64,000 nucleotides of DNA from Clusia tigrina (taxonomy: Eukaryota > Arthropoda > Insecta > Diptera > Clusiidae), in the NCBI GenBank assembly GCA_920105625.2, contig OV050032.1:6152129-6216128 (forward strand), read 5' to 3'. Every line of letters begins with the position of its first letter. Position 1 is the first letter of the stretch. Both the position numbers and the translations under genes were made by a program. The notes below the pieces were generated by a model, which was not told the DNA's origin, ran no database searches, and saw only the letters and a list, made by a program, of their open reading frames with translations. Of the stretch, positions 31,091 through 41,762 are shown one piece after another.

Positions 31091-31299
31091 GTGGTGCATG
31101 CATTTGATTCCACCCATTGATTTTCATAAGACCCGTTTGAATAAAGGATTTCAACTTTTTTGTTGACTATTTCAACTTTCTGGAACGTCTGTTTTGGGTG
31201 ATCAGCAAATTTCCAAGCACACTCACTGAAGGTGTAATAAATATCTGCGGGAGTTTCCTCCTTATAAGCAGTTAATATAAACTGGTTGCATTGCCCCAG
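31087..31299 (-). other. Unassigned open segment upstream of the 18 bp array
   Basis: The minus-strand frame reads from a TAG-preceded position through NQFILTAYKEETPADIYYTF and ECAWKFADHPKQTF to a stop formed by the first array unit (71 codons). It could be an exon beginning at the AG at 31,300-31,301, though the tract before it is not pyrimidine-rich. No family was recognised. It is in frame with the open segment at 27,394-27,886. Confidence 0.3.
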
Positions 31300-31440
31300 C
31301 TACCCTCGTTTAGTGTTTAACTTTTCTTGCATACATGACTAAACATGAATAAACACTAAAAGTCAAAGGGATAATCAGCTCAAGGTTACAAATATTAAGC
31401 CATCAGCGAAAGGTCAGTAGTGAAAGTAATTAGATAGATA
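31300..31440. other. Short unassigned spacer
   Basis: Nothing recognised between the open segment and the LINE 3' end. Confidence 0.4.
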
Positions 31441-32138
31441 AAAGTGGGGTATGCCGGCGAACCCCCGAAGAAGGAGGTCTCCAAGCATTCAGCCATTGAT
31501 GCCTATTGTACTATACGAGTAAGCCTGGAAATATTTGGGGGAAGGGGGAGATAGTGGCTTTTGAAAGGGTTTCTCATTGCATATCTATCAAATATGCAAA
31601 TATCACACAATGGAATCTTTGACGAACTGGAATCATACTTGAAAAAAGTTGGAATACTCCGTCAGAAGATGGATATAATTGAGAGCGAGAATGTCGATCT
31701 TTATCCTTGACTCTTATGAATCTTAGAAGTCTGTCCAGAGTTAAGGAATGTACGTTGGCCATTGCCAAAACATCTGAAAAAGCATTTTGCCGCCCTGAAC
31801 TAGTTTGGACTCTCGATAATTATGCCATATGATGGCCCCATGGATTGTGCCCAGTGCTTAGCCCAGCCAATGATCGAAGATCTTTCCCTCGTACATTTCG
31901 CAGGAAATCTGGAACTCTCTTGTTTGGGCACTTGATTGCTTTGCAGCCAACTACTGAACTGCACCATGGGGCCTTGTGAATATTATTCACATGGCTCTTG
32001 TGAGCCAATCAATAGCCCCTACTAAGCTCATAACGATAAAGGGCTCTGGTCCCATTGGAGTACCCGCAGAGTCACAGTTTGCCAATTCATCAGCTACTTC
32101 GTTGCCCCGTGCAACACAGTGTCGCGCAACCGGAAAAG
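31441..32138 (-). mobile_element. LINE family A copy, RNase H end to 3' tail
   Basis: The minus strand reads VARHCVARGNEVADELAN (last RNase H block), PMGPEPFI, CKAIKCPN, then a damaged RKDLRSLAGLSTGHNPWGHH, VHSLTLDRLLRFI, and a 3' UTR with CTCCTTCTTCGGGGGTTCGC and an ATCTATCTA-type tail near 31,432-31,445. The 3' UTR matches 6230-6360 (+) and 39,722-39,800 (-). Stops and frameshifts make it non-functional. Confidence 0.75.
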
Positions 32139-32460
32139 GAATTACTGATTTTATCCATGATTTCTGTCCCAGCTGCAGAGACGAAGAGGAACTGGAAACG
32201 GTGCAGCAACTCTTCTGTACTTGCTCAGCTTTTGCTAGAAATAGGCAACGTTTACTAGGATCCCACTTCTTAGCAAGTATAGATGGTCTATGCCAATCAG
32301 GAGTCAACAACCTTCTTCGCTTTATAAAAGGCTCAGGTTGGTTCAATCTGGAGGAGGAAGCGTACATGGCTCGCATCTGCGGCTCACAAGGGTCACAACT
32401 GGTAGTCTAAGTGGCATCACACGGGTTTATTGGTGATGCGGCTGCCCAATCTACCTACGT
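32139..32460 (+). mobile_element. 5'-truncated LINE C-terminus, head-to-head with the previous copy
   Basis: The plus strand reads CPSCRDEEELETVQQLFCTC, FARNRQRLLGSHFLAS and NNLLRFIKGSGWF, then a stop and a 3' UTR ending in CTACCTACGTACCTAATTA. The knuckle Cys are mostly intact. It begins where the opposite-strand LINE family A copy stops, so one inserted into or next to the other. Confidence 0.75.
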
Positions 32461-32599
32461 ACCTAATTACTGATAATTATAGTCAAAAGTAATTGCTGAT
32501 AATCACCGTCAATCGGAACTTTGTGATACGTCATTAGTGATGTTGCATCGTCCTCCTTTTCTATGAGGTGTAAACAATGAATCATCAGGAATTAGTTGT

Positions 32600-33406
32600 G
32601 GAATCTGTTGGGTTGGGCTTGAAAGCGGCCGAAACAAATAAAAGGATTGAGACGAGAGCGTGAGTTGTGACTTGGAAGCAGCAACTAAAGGAATTTTATG
32701 GAGGTAAGAAGTGATACTTGTTTAGAGTTGTACTGAATTTGAGTTTGCTTGACTATGATTGAATGTGAAGCGAAACTAATTTATAAAACAGATGTTTTTG
32801 CATTTCCAGACTCAGTCCAGTGATCGAACGATTTGCAGCACCAGCTTACGTAACATTGTCCCGATTACAACTACCAGGCGACTTATCATGCAACCTTACT
32901 TTTCCATTAGTATAGAGAAGCTTTTCTCGTCAGCATGGTGAGTCGGCATGAGTGGATTGATGACTTGCTTTCTGAGATTCAGCCCAGAGATCACAAGCAA
33001 TTACAACAGGTAGCTCCCGCCTGTTTTGCTATCAAAACGAAACACCCAGACCATGCTGGTGGGGCGCATATTGGCCACGTCCCCACTGGTAGCATGCACA
33101 CTTTTCCGTGTCCACCCGCTTGATTCCGCTCTCCTTGTATCGGTCTGTTTTCGAGAATGTCGGCTGTCGACAATGACGTGTTCTACGATCTTATTTATTT
33201 GTTTCTCTTCAGGAATTCTAAATATGTCAATCGCAGAGACACAAAGGAGAATTCAGTATGCAGAAATAGCTGCTCGCGTAATAAGACAGAACGGCGACAA
33301 AGTAATGAGAATTATTTGTATGGGAATTGTTTATGGCCGAAGGGGAAATGGGCGCCTATTGAAGGAGGTCATCGTCGTTGCTCCTCACTCGCCTTCACCT
33401 TATTAA
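32600..33406 (+). other. Candidate spliced transcript, identity unknown
   Basis: Three splice signals line up on the plus strand. Donor ATGGAG/GTAAGA at 32,704 and acceptor TTTTTGCATTTCCAG ending at 32,809 delimit a 106 bp intron. A further donor CAGCATG/GTGAGT lies at 32,938 and a strong acceptor GTTTCTCTTCAG ends at 33,212. The last segment has ATG at 33,224 opening 60 codons (MSIAETQRRIQYAEIAARVI and on) to 33,406. No domain was recognised, and the middle exon has stops in all frames of any length, so the transcript may be largely non-coding. The first 20 bases of the middle exon recur in the 36 bp array at 48.35 kb. Confidence 0.4.
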
Positions 33407-33430
33407 TTGCATTTCTACGAATTTTTTAAA

Positions 33431-33766
33431 TATTTTAATTAATTCTTTTGTTTTCGTGGACGAAGCAGCGGCGCAAAAGTTTTAACAAATGACACAAACT
33501 TTGATTAATCGCCATCAGACAAAACGAAAGCGAAGCAAATTTATTTCTAAAAATAAATTGCAAAATAGTTTTAAAAATAAACCGCATTAATTTTGTTCGC
33601 TTTTAACATTTACTTAAATAACCATAAAATAATATACAATCAAAACGAAGCGTTGCAACTTGAAATAGAATTTATATATAAAACAGCAACAGATAACAGA
33701 AGCTGGATGCGGAGGCAGAGGCAGCGGCAGAGGCAGAAGCAGCGGCAGAGGCACCACTACTGTGAG
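33431..33766. other. AT-rich spacer
   Basis: Contains AAATAAA-type sequences (33,548-33,560) that could serve as a polyadenylation signal for the preceding candidate transcript, and a GGCAGA/GGCAGC run at 33,712-33,752. Confidence 0.4.
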
Positions 33767-34462
33767 CAGAGAAGACAGAGAACAGAAACTTAAACGTCAA
33801 ACGGCAAAGCAGCGAAATAAAGCAGACGGACATTGTACATGAATCCACTCAAAAGCGTGGTGAATCCACTGAAAATGGTGGTGAATCCACTGAAAATCGT
33901 GGTGAGTCCACTGAAAACCGTGGTTAATCCACTGAAAATTGTGGTGAATCCACTGAAAACCGTGGTTAATCCACTGAAAATCGTGGTGGATCCACCCAAA
34001 AGCGTGGTGAATCCATTGAAAACCGTGGTGAATCACTGAAAACCATGGTGAATCCATTCAAAATCGTAGTGGATCCACTGAAAACCGTGGTGAATCCACT
34101 GAAAATCGTGGTGAGTCCACTGAAAATCGTGGGGAATCCACTGAAAATCGTGGTGAATCCACTGAAAACCGTGGTTAATCCACTGAAAATCGTGGTGGAT
34201 CCACTCAAAAGCGTGGCGAATCCACTGAAAACGGTGGTGAATCCACTGAAAATCGTTGTGAGTCCACTGAAAACCGTGGTGAATCCACTGAAAATCGTGG
34301 TGAGTCCACTGAAAATCGTGGGGAATCCACTGAAAATCGTGGTGAATCCACTGAAATCCGTGGTGAATCCACTCAAAAGCGTGGTGAATCCACTGAAAAT
34401 CGTGATCGTGTCCGCTACGGACGCTGGCAGCGAAAAAGACTTTCTTTTCTCTGTATTCTCTG
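33767..34462. mobile_element. hAT-like non-autonomous element with internal 21 bp minisatellite, copy 1
   Basis: The element starts CAGAGAAGACAGAGAA and ends with the inverted form TTCTCTGTATTCTCTG. Just inside lie the shared unique flanks (AACGTCAAACGGCAAAGCAG left; GTCCGCTACGGACGCTGGCA right). Between them about 27 copies of GAATCCACTGAAAATCGTGG plus T fill 33,840-34,410. Ends and flanks match copy 2 at 51,353. The 8 bp on either side do not match each other here (ACTGTGAG and ATCTACAG), so the target duplication has been lost or this copy has rearranged. It has no transposase. Confidence 0.85.
33840..34410. repeat. 21 bp minisatellite, about 27 units
   Basis: The unit GAATCCACTGAAAATCGTGG (plus T) has variants AAAACCG, AAAAGCG and GAGTCCA. 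Seven-residue frames (NPLKIVV on plus, TIFSGFT on minus) stay open because of the period and are not evidence of protein. Confidence 0.95.
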
Positions 34463-36224
34463 ATCTACAGCATGGCGTAACTCGACAGGTGGTGCAGAAT
34501 TTGGTGCCTCTTTCTGTCAAAATTATCGGCTGACGTGTTCCAGAGTCGTGCAAAAACTGTTTATTTTTAAGAATGAATCAGCGGAAATATTTATTTTATT
34601 AAGACGTGAAGGCCTAATTAAGTGTTAAATGAAACTTGGTATTGTTGGGAGATTTTGACAGAAAGCCGCACGATTGAGCACCTGAAAAAATAATGCCTGA
34701 GGGAGTGTCACAAAATCTGCACCAACAGTGCGTGTACGTCTCGACCTACAGTGATATAACCACAGAATGGATCTTTCTTATTTTATCGTCAGCGCACAAA
34801 CCAATTTCTCCCTGAACAAATTAGTCTGCAATATTCTTTTTGTTTACATCCAAAATCTTCACTGTAGATCAGTGCATTATTTACGTATGGACGCTGCTTT
34901 CAATTCATTCCAGGTGTCATTTTATTTTGCCTAAAAGTAGGCAATAAATTAATTGCTTGGCTGCTACTCATAGTAGAGTCGAACAAACACACGCCGGTAG
35001 ATCTCACATGATAGAGGGAGGGAGAGGGTGGCAAATATGATGCTATCACAGAATGGCTGAATCGTTTTAACCACATCCATCTCTCCTCTCTTCTGCTAGC
35101 CAAGCAAACTGGAAATTGAGCTGCAATTTGCATCCACGCACTGAAACAGAAAAACCCATTTTAGGAATGCATGCAGCTGATGGAGCGAACTATCCGGCAG
35201 CACCGCGAGCAATGCAAATACAATGTTCCGCCCGAATAACTGGGTGTGTGCGTTTATGTACTGATATGTCTGGCCACGGTTCGGGTGAAAGCGGCCAAGG
35301 TACACAAAGGACTGCGAGGCCACAACAGATTAAAATTCACCCACACTCAATTTTGTGGGCGGCGTATGTTGCCGTCATCGCATTCGCCACTCACAATGCA
35401 CGATTTACAGCCATGCTCTAATTAATCAATTCATTTTGTGTGTCTTTCACACTTTCTAAGCCAAATTTATTTGTTGTTTATTTTCATAAAATACAAAGTA
35501 TTTTTATTGAAATTTTCTACGTTTTTTTCTGTTCTTTTCTACCATTAAACAAAAGTTAAACTTGGTGAAATTTGTAGACTCAACACAAACAAAGCAATCA
35601 TCACTGTTTGCACCGAAGCGAGTGTCATATTATTTTACACTAAACTGAAAATGATGCAGTGTAATAAATTGAAATGATAAAGATAATGCAGCGAGCGTGG
35701 AACGGGGCAGGGCAGCATAGAGCGGGGCAGATTGGGGAACAACGGCCACAACAACAACCACAACATGGAGCAGCGAGAAAGGAGTGCGTTCATTTTTTAT
35801 GTGCTTTTATCTAATTCAGTAGAGAAAATGTATATATACTCGTATACACACAGATATAGTTTTGTTTACATTAAATCAACTTGAAAACATAAACAAAATA
35901 AACGCGTCTGCGTATTTTTTTGTTTGACTGTGTGTCTGTGTGTGTGTTGAGTGTGTGTTTGTGTGTGCGTCTGGCTGTATTTCGAGTGTATTTAAATTTT
36001 TAGTAGGTGTTTGAACCACAAAAATGTTTTAAAACAAGGCAACAGCAGTAGCAACAAAAACAACGCCAGCAGCAACACAAACAATATTTAATATTTCAGT
36101 AGAAAAGAAGCCATATCACCATTGACCTTAAACGAACTAGTTGTACACCCTACGCCGGTCAAGAGAAAGCCAGCGAGTCGGAGTTGCCGGAGCCTTGAAC
36201 TCGGTAGCTCCATGTTTCCAGTAT
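34463..36224. other. Gene-free stretch
   Basis: No gene recognised. It is AT-rich with TG runs at 35,925-35,970. Open frames of up to 101 codons (35,116-35,421) lack motifs. Confidence 0.5.
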
Positions 36225-36822
36225 ACGAGTATGTATCCATATGAAACATGGCAACAAATATCTCCAATGTAACAAAAACTTATATGAAACGTGGCAACAA
36301 ATATTTCCAATGTAACAGAAGCTTATATGAAACATGACAATAAATATTTCCAATGTAATAAAAACTTATATGAAACATGGCAACATATATTTCTTATGTA
36401 ACTGATACTTATATGAAACATGGCAACAAATATTTCCAATGTAACAGAAGCTTATATGAAACGTGGCAACATATATTTCTTATGTGACTGATGCTTGTAT
36501 GAAACGTGGCAACAAATTTTTCCAATGTAACAGAAGCTTATATGAAACGTGGCAACAAATATTTCCAATGTAACAGAAGCTTAAATGAAACATGGCAACA
36601 AATATTTCCAATGTAACAGAAGCTTAAATGAAACACGGCAACAAATATTTCCAATGTAACAGAAGCTTATATGAAACATGGCAACAAATATGTCTTATGT
36701 AACTGATACTTATATGAAATATGGCAACAAATATTTCCAATGTAACAGAAGCTTAAATGAAACACGGCAACAAATATTTCCAATGTAACAGAAGCTTATA
36801 TGAAACATGGCAACAAATATAC
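36225..36822. repeat. 43 bp tandem array, about 14 units
   Basis: The unit GAAACATGGCAACAAATATT (continuing TCCAATGTAACAGAAGCTTATAT) repeats at 36,243, 36,286, 36,329 and onward. Variants TCTTATGTAACTGATACTTA alternate in blocks, indicating multi-unit duplications. Confidence 0.92.
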
Positions 36823-37715
36823 GGAATGCTGGAAGTGGCCTTTGGGAAGGGAAACTTCAATAAACATGGAAATCGATAAATTGCTCTTATTGAATTTAAC
36901 TTAATTTGCTATGTCGACGGCATGCGAGTACTCGGAACTTCACAAGGCGCACCTGACCTCCCGTCCGCTGGCTCGCTGCGAGTATGCGTGCGTTTGTGCC
37001 GCATACAAATGAGATGCGTGCACCGCCGCATGAGGCGAAACCACAACAAACTGGTTAAGTCTTCCGTACGTTTGAGTTGCCCAGTCTCTCAAGAACGGTC
37101 GAAATGGGCGGTAGTAATGAGAGGGGGATCACGTGTGGCCGTGAAGCGTACATTTCCAAGCACTTCCGAGTGATCTCAGAATAATATCAACAAATCGATT
37201 TCACACACTTTCGCAAGCATGCTTTAAATTTTAATTAGTTCAGCAGCGACTCTTCCCATGAGTGGGTTTGTGAACTGTGCGCATATTAAGTGCACGGCAC
37301 GCCAGCGAAGTGTTGTACGCATATCCACCCAAACAGTGGCCAGCGAGACAACATATATATGCATATATATACCCGTAAGCAACTCACGATCGATCGGAAG
37401 GTAATAAAATTTGTATATTTGAAGCCGATTGTGTGAGACATTTTTGAATTGAGTCAGAATAAGTTGAAGCATTTCGCAGTTGGTTCCCAGCGGCAGTCTT
37501 TCGCAATCGAATGATATACAAAGGCTGTGTGTAGGGATGCGACGATGATTTGACAATGAGTCCTTTAACTGAAGGAAGATAGTTACGAGTATAGGAATAT
37601 ATAGTGGAGAACTAGAAAATACCCTTGAACAGTGCTCCCACTATTTTTATTCTGATAATTATCTTCTATTATCCTTGTTAGAGTCGGTGGCAAAAAAATC
37701 ACGAAATCGTCGAAC
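36823..37715. other. Gene-free stretch
   Basis: No gene recognised; open frames on both strands are short and without motifs. Confidence 0.5.
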
Positions 37716-37718
37716 TAA

Positions 37719-38835
37719 GTGAATGCTTGCTCCCAATTTGTTAGCACTGGCAACAAATCTGCTCTCAGAACCTGCGGACATAGCTCAATGGATAGGAAGA
37801 GCGTGGCTAATACAGACTACATTGCTCCGCGTTTTAATTGGGAGAGAAGGTTCCGGACCATAATCGAAGAAGAGGGGTGGCGTATAAGTATGAAACCTAG
37901 CCAAGGGACCTTTAACCTCTACACAGACGGCTCAAACTGACGGACGGAGTAGGAACTGGAATCTACTGTGTAGAGCTGGAGCATCAAGCAGCCAATCAAC
38001 TTGCCTGATCACTGCAGTATTTGCTGTGGGAACAGCCGCGGAGCTGGCCTACACTAAAACACAGAAAGCAATTCCAGGACCGTCGCCAGGCTACGATAAA
38101 GACAATTACTTCATACCATGTCATGCCCAAAAATGTTCCAAAGAGCACGCAAGCTATAGAAAAGCTTGCCGCGAATAGACGGCTACATATCTATTTGGTA
38201 CCGGACCATAAGGACATTGAAGGAAACGAAATAGTAGATGAGATTGTCAACAGCGGTATTCAGCTAGCATTTGAACAAGAAAAGGACATACAGAAACCTG
38301 TAAAAAATCGACACAATGAGATTGACGGGGATATGAAGAGACAGGTAACGGCGAGCTGGAACAGCTTAACCACCAGCAGAACTGCGAAAGTCATGCGTAA
38401 ACCAAACGTAGGAAAGTATACTCGATTTGTACTGGCACTGTCACGGAAAGACTGCAGAACTACCATGGGTATACCGACAGGCCACAATTTACCAGCGCCA
38501 CACGGATACAAGATGGGAATCACCACAGACGACACATGCAGGAAATGCAGTGAGCCGCGAACGAAGAAGCCTTGGAACATCTCTTATGCGTATGTGCTGC
38601 GTTATGAAGAACACGCTTAAAATGCTTGGGGGACGCTGGAAGACGTCTCGGGAATGGAACTTCAAGAACTCCTGAGATTCGCTAACAGCGTCGACATGCT
38701 ACAAGATGCCTACTACACTACTACTACAAATCTACGTAGAGGACTAGTCCCATCTGTCACCGCTCATCCGTCCCATCTGTTACCAATCGGGTATATGTGT
38801 GGCTTACGGCCAGCCTGATCAACCTAGCCTAACCT
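37719..38835 (+). mobile_element. LINE fragment (family E-like), RNase H to 3' end
   Basis: The order of blocks is CGHSSMDRKSVANTDYIAPR and GTFNLYTDGS (first RNase H Asp, 37,905-37,935). A frameshifted middle with SYHVMPKNVPKSTQAIEKLA follows, then LHIYLVPDHKDIEGNEIVDE, where the His of the usual PGHK motif is kept. Next come FVLALSRKDCRTTMGIPTGH and DTCRKCSEPRTKKPW, where the knuckle Cys are present. The 3' UTR ends in CAACCTAGCCTAACCTAACC at about 38,820-38,840. Several frameshifts show it is dead. It is closely related to the copy at 13,490-14,135 (minus). Confidence 0.85.
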
Positions 38836-38840
38836 AACCT

Positions 38841-39352
38841 ACTGAAGAAACTGTCCAACAATATGACATCCATCTATTATCATACTTGTAATGCTCAAAA
38901 CTAGATAGATAGATATATTTAAGGGTGTCATACACTGCGACCTGAAAGATCTATTATGATGTCCCTTCAAAACTAGATTCCTACAACTTTTTTTCGAATA
39001 TTCCTTCCACTCATCTCACCAAGGACAATGGAGACAATTCGTAATGAGTTCATGTATTATGAACTTTTCAGTTCTCCTGCTAGTTGTAGCGCTCTATAAC
39101 ATTTCCACATGTCTGTATTAAGTGCTATGGATGCATCCATGAGTCGAACCGATTTTGTTACTTTGTTCTATATATGATCGATTGTGCTGTCTTCTATGGC
39201 CCATAGAAACGCTTCTTCCCGAATTGTACCAGAATTGGTATTTATCTTCTCGCAGCACGCTCTGCTTCCTCAGCATACTCAGAGTAGTATCATTGGGATT
39301 CATTCAAGTTCTCATCAGATCGAAGACACTCAGTAAAAGTGACGTTATTGCC
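38841..39352. other. Gene-free stretch
   Basis: No gene recognised; a short GATAGATAGATAT run lies at 38,904-38,917. Confidence 0.5.
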
Positions 39353-39422
39353 GGCTCCGTGGTAGTGGTGAGCACTCTGGACTTACACTCGGGTGGTCGA
39401 GAGTTCCAGTCTTGTCAAGAGC
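39353..39422 (+). other. tRNA-derived sequence (tRNA-Gln-like), degenerate
   Basis: GGCTCCGTGGTAGTGGTGAG then CACTCTGGACTT resembles the 5' half of a tRNA-Gln (Pol III box A). GTCGAGAGTTCCAGTCTTG resembles the T arm (box B). The ends GCTC and GAGC can pair, but the anticodon stem does not. It is therefore a tRNA pseudogene or the head of a SINE rather than a working tRNA. Confidence 0.5.
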
Positions 39423-39721
39423 ATGGACTGAAAAACGGTTCCTTCTAACTATTTTCCCCCCTTAGCTGCTAATACTCATTCCACCAACCCCTTGTTGACT
39501 GAATTAATTATAGTGCAAGGTGTAATATTAACTAGAATATATTTGTTGTTATTTTCAACACCTGACTCGATAATTGTTCGAGTGTTATAGGGCTAATTAA
39601 TACTACCAACAAGACCTTCGACTTGAAGATAGTTGCGAAGCAAGGAACACAAATCTGGTTAGGGGTAGCAACCGATTGAAACTACCGAAATAAACATTTA
39701 CTGCGGTCTGTAGAATAGAAT

Positions 39722-39970
39722 ATAATAGAATAGAAGAGGGGTAGGCAGAAGAACCGCCGAAGAAGGAGGCCTCCAAGCACTCAGGCATTGATCTCCTTTG
39801 TACTATAAGTCTGGGAATATTTGGAGGTTGGGGGAGATAGAGGATTGTTTAAGAGAAGTTACACCTTTCCAAACTTCTATAAATCTAAGAAGTCTATCGA
39901 GGGATAAGGAATGTACGGTGTCCATTCCTAAAACATCTGAAGAGTTAAACATAAAATCTCTCTTACATAC
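39722..39970 (-). mobile_element. LINE family A copy, C-terminus and 3' UTR
   Basis: The minus strand reads SDVLGMDTVHSLSLDRLLRF then IEVWKGV and a stop. The 3' UTR has GCCTCCTTCTTCGGCGGTTC and a TTCTATTCTATTATATTCTA tail at about 39,710-39,740. It matches the 3' ends at about 6300 and 31,442. It is 5'-truncated to about 250 bp. Confidence 0.75.
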
Positions 39971-40214
39971 AATCTGTAGCTATCCTATCGAAGGGTATCG
40001 AACTAACAAGTGGGGAGTGGTATCCGGATGTCCTCAGGGCATGTGGATATTTTCAAATTTCGTATTCGTACATACGAACTACATCCCGACATCACAAAAC
40101 CAAAGAGTGTACATAAATAGAGATTGAATCACTCAAACTTTGTGAAATGGAAGTGAAGGCGATTTCACAAAAAACGGTGGGCGGCAAGGGAAAGCGAGAT
40201 GCAAGGCGTGTATA

Positions 40215-40252
40215 TTTGTTCGAGGGGTTTACTAGAAAACCCCTCGAACAAA
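40215..40252. repeat. 16 bp perfect hairpin, 6 nt loop
   Basis: The arm TTTGTTCGAGGGGTTT (40,215-40,230) and its exact reverse complement (40,237-40,252) are separated by ACTAGA. It lies just before the 19 bp array in otherwise featureless sequence. Confidence 0.9.
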
Positions 40253-40394
40253 ATTTTTGCAACAATGATTTCGATCGTCATGCGAGCTCTATACTCTATA
40301 TATACTCTTTGATAAAACCCTACGATCAAAACTACATTCAAGTATACAGAAACGCACTCGATATTGTTTGATAGCATTTCTGTTTGTCGGGCTC

Positions 40395-41655
40395 TGCTTC
40401 AAAGGCAGGATATAAGTGAAATGAGTACAAGATATGAGTGAAATTACAAGATACGAGTTAAGTGACATGATATGAGTGAAATTACGCGATACGAGTGAAA
40501 TGACATGATGTGAGTGGAATAACAAGATTTGAGTGAAATGACAATATATGAGAGAAATGAAATGATATGAGTGAAATTACAAGATTTGAGTGATATGAGA
40601 TGCTGTGAGTGAAATGATATGATATGAGTGAAATAACAAGATATGAGTGACATGACAAGATATGAGTGAAATAACAAGATATGAGTGAAATGACATGATG
40701 TGAGTGAAATCACAAGATATGAGTGAAATGATGTGATATGAGTGAAATGACATGATATGAATGAAATAACAATATATGAGAGAAATGAAAAGATATGAGT
40801 GAAATGACATGATATGAATGAAATAACAAGATATGAGTGAAATGACAATATATGGGAGAAATGAAAAGATATGAGTGAAATTACAAGATATGAGTGAAAT
40901 GACAATATATGAGAGAAATGAAAAGATATGAGTGAAATTACAAGATATGAGTGAAATGACATGAAAGGAGTGATATGACATGATGTGAGTGAAATCACAA
41001 GATATGAGTGAAATGACAATATATGAGAGAAATGAAAAGATATGAGTGAAATTACAAGATATGAGTGAAATGACATGAAAGGAGTGATATGACATGATGT
41101 GAGTGAAATCACAAGATATGAGTGAAATGATGTGATATGAGTGAAATGACATGATATGAATGAAATAACAAGATATGAGTGAAATGACAATATATGAGAG
41201 AAATGAAAAGATATGAGTGAAATGATATGATGTGAGTGATATGACATGATATGAGTGAAATGATTTGATATGAGTGAAATGACAGAATATAAGTGAAATA
41301 AAAAGATATGAATGAAATGATGTGATATGAGTGAAATGACATGATATGAGTGAAACGACATAATAAGAGTGAAATGACATGATATCTGTGAAATGACTAG
41401 ATATGAGTGATATGAGATGCTGTGAGTGAAATGACATGATATATGTGAAATGACAAGATATGAGTGAAGTGAGAAGATATGAGTGACATGACAAGATATG
41501 AGTGACATGACAAGATATGAGTGAAATGACTTGATATGAGTGAAATGACAAGATATGAGTGAAATCACAAGATATGAAAGATATGATGTGATATGAGTGA
41601 AATGACAAGATATGAGTGAAATGACATGATATGAGTGAAATGACAAGATATGAGT
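40395..41655. repeat. 19 bp satellite array, about 65 units
   Basis: The unit GATATGAGTGAAATGACAA repeats for 1.25 kb with many single-base variants (ACATGAT, AATATATGAGAGAAATGAAA). The period is not a multiple of three, so three units make a 57 bp coding super-period. The minus-strand frames (343 and 400 codons, CHFTHI/SFHSYLVIS repeats) are open only because the complement lacks stops in all three phases. Confidence 0.95.
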
Positions 41656-41747
41656 TTTGTTTTACTCATTCGGACCAAAAATGAGCATCTAAACACGGCT
41701 TAATGCAGTTGATGATGACGAGTTATGAGAGCAACTAACATACTCAC

Positions 41748-41762
41748 CATGCAATTGCATCT
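41748..41762 (-). CDS. Predicted 15 nt microexon (minus), gene not recognised
   Basis: The minus strand reads TTCGCTTTTTCTGCGTTCTC then AG, a strong acceptor. Fifteen bases AGATGCAATTGCATG follow, then the strong donor GTGAGT. The length is a multiple of three (RCNCM in phase 0), so skipping it would keep the frame. Use of the next AG would give 13 nt and break the frame. It lies 0.7 kb downstream of a possible start exon and 16.7 kb upstream of the next candidate. Confidence 0.4.

Noticed and set aside
27824..31154. ORFs of 500-1,100 codons on both strands (KPATRI, DKACYA, PRSRLY repeats)
   Set aside because: Three frames over the same 18 bp array are open at once. This is a property of the unit, not coding evidence.
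33833..34553. Heptad-repeat ORFs (NPLKIVV / TIFSGFT) in the 21 bp minisatellite
   Set aside because: Open on both strands because the period is 21; the surrounding unit is a transposon.
37775..37850. tRNA-like GACATAGCTCAATGGATAGG
   Set aside because: The stretch translates into a conserved LINE block (CGHSSMDRKSVANTDYIAPR), and no T arm follows at the right distance.
40444..41646. 343- and 400-codon His/Ser/Ile-rich minus-strand ORFs
   Set aside because: They follow from the 19 bp array having no stop in its complement.
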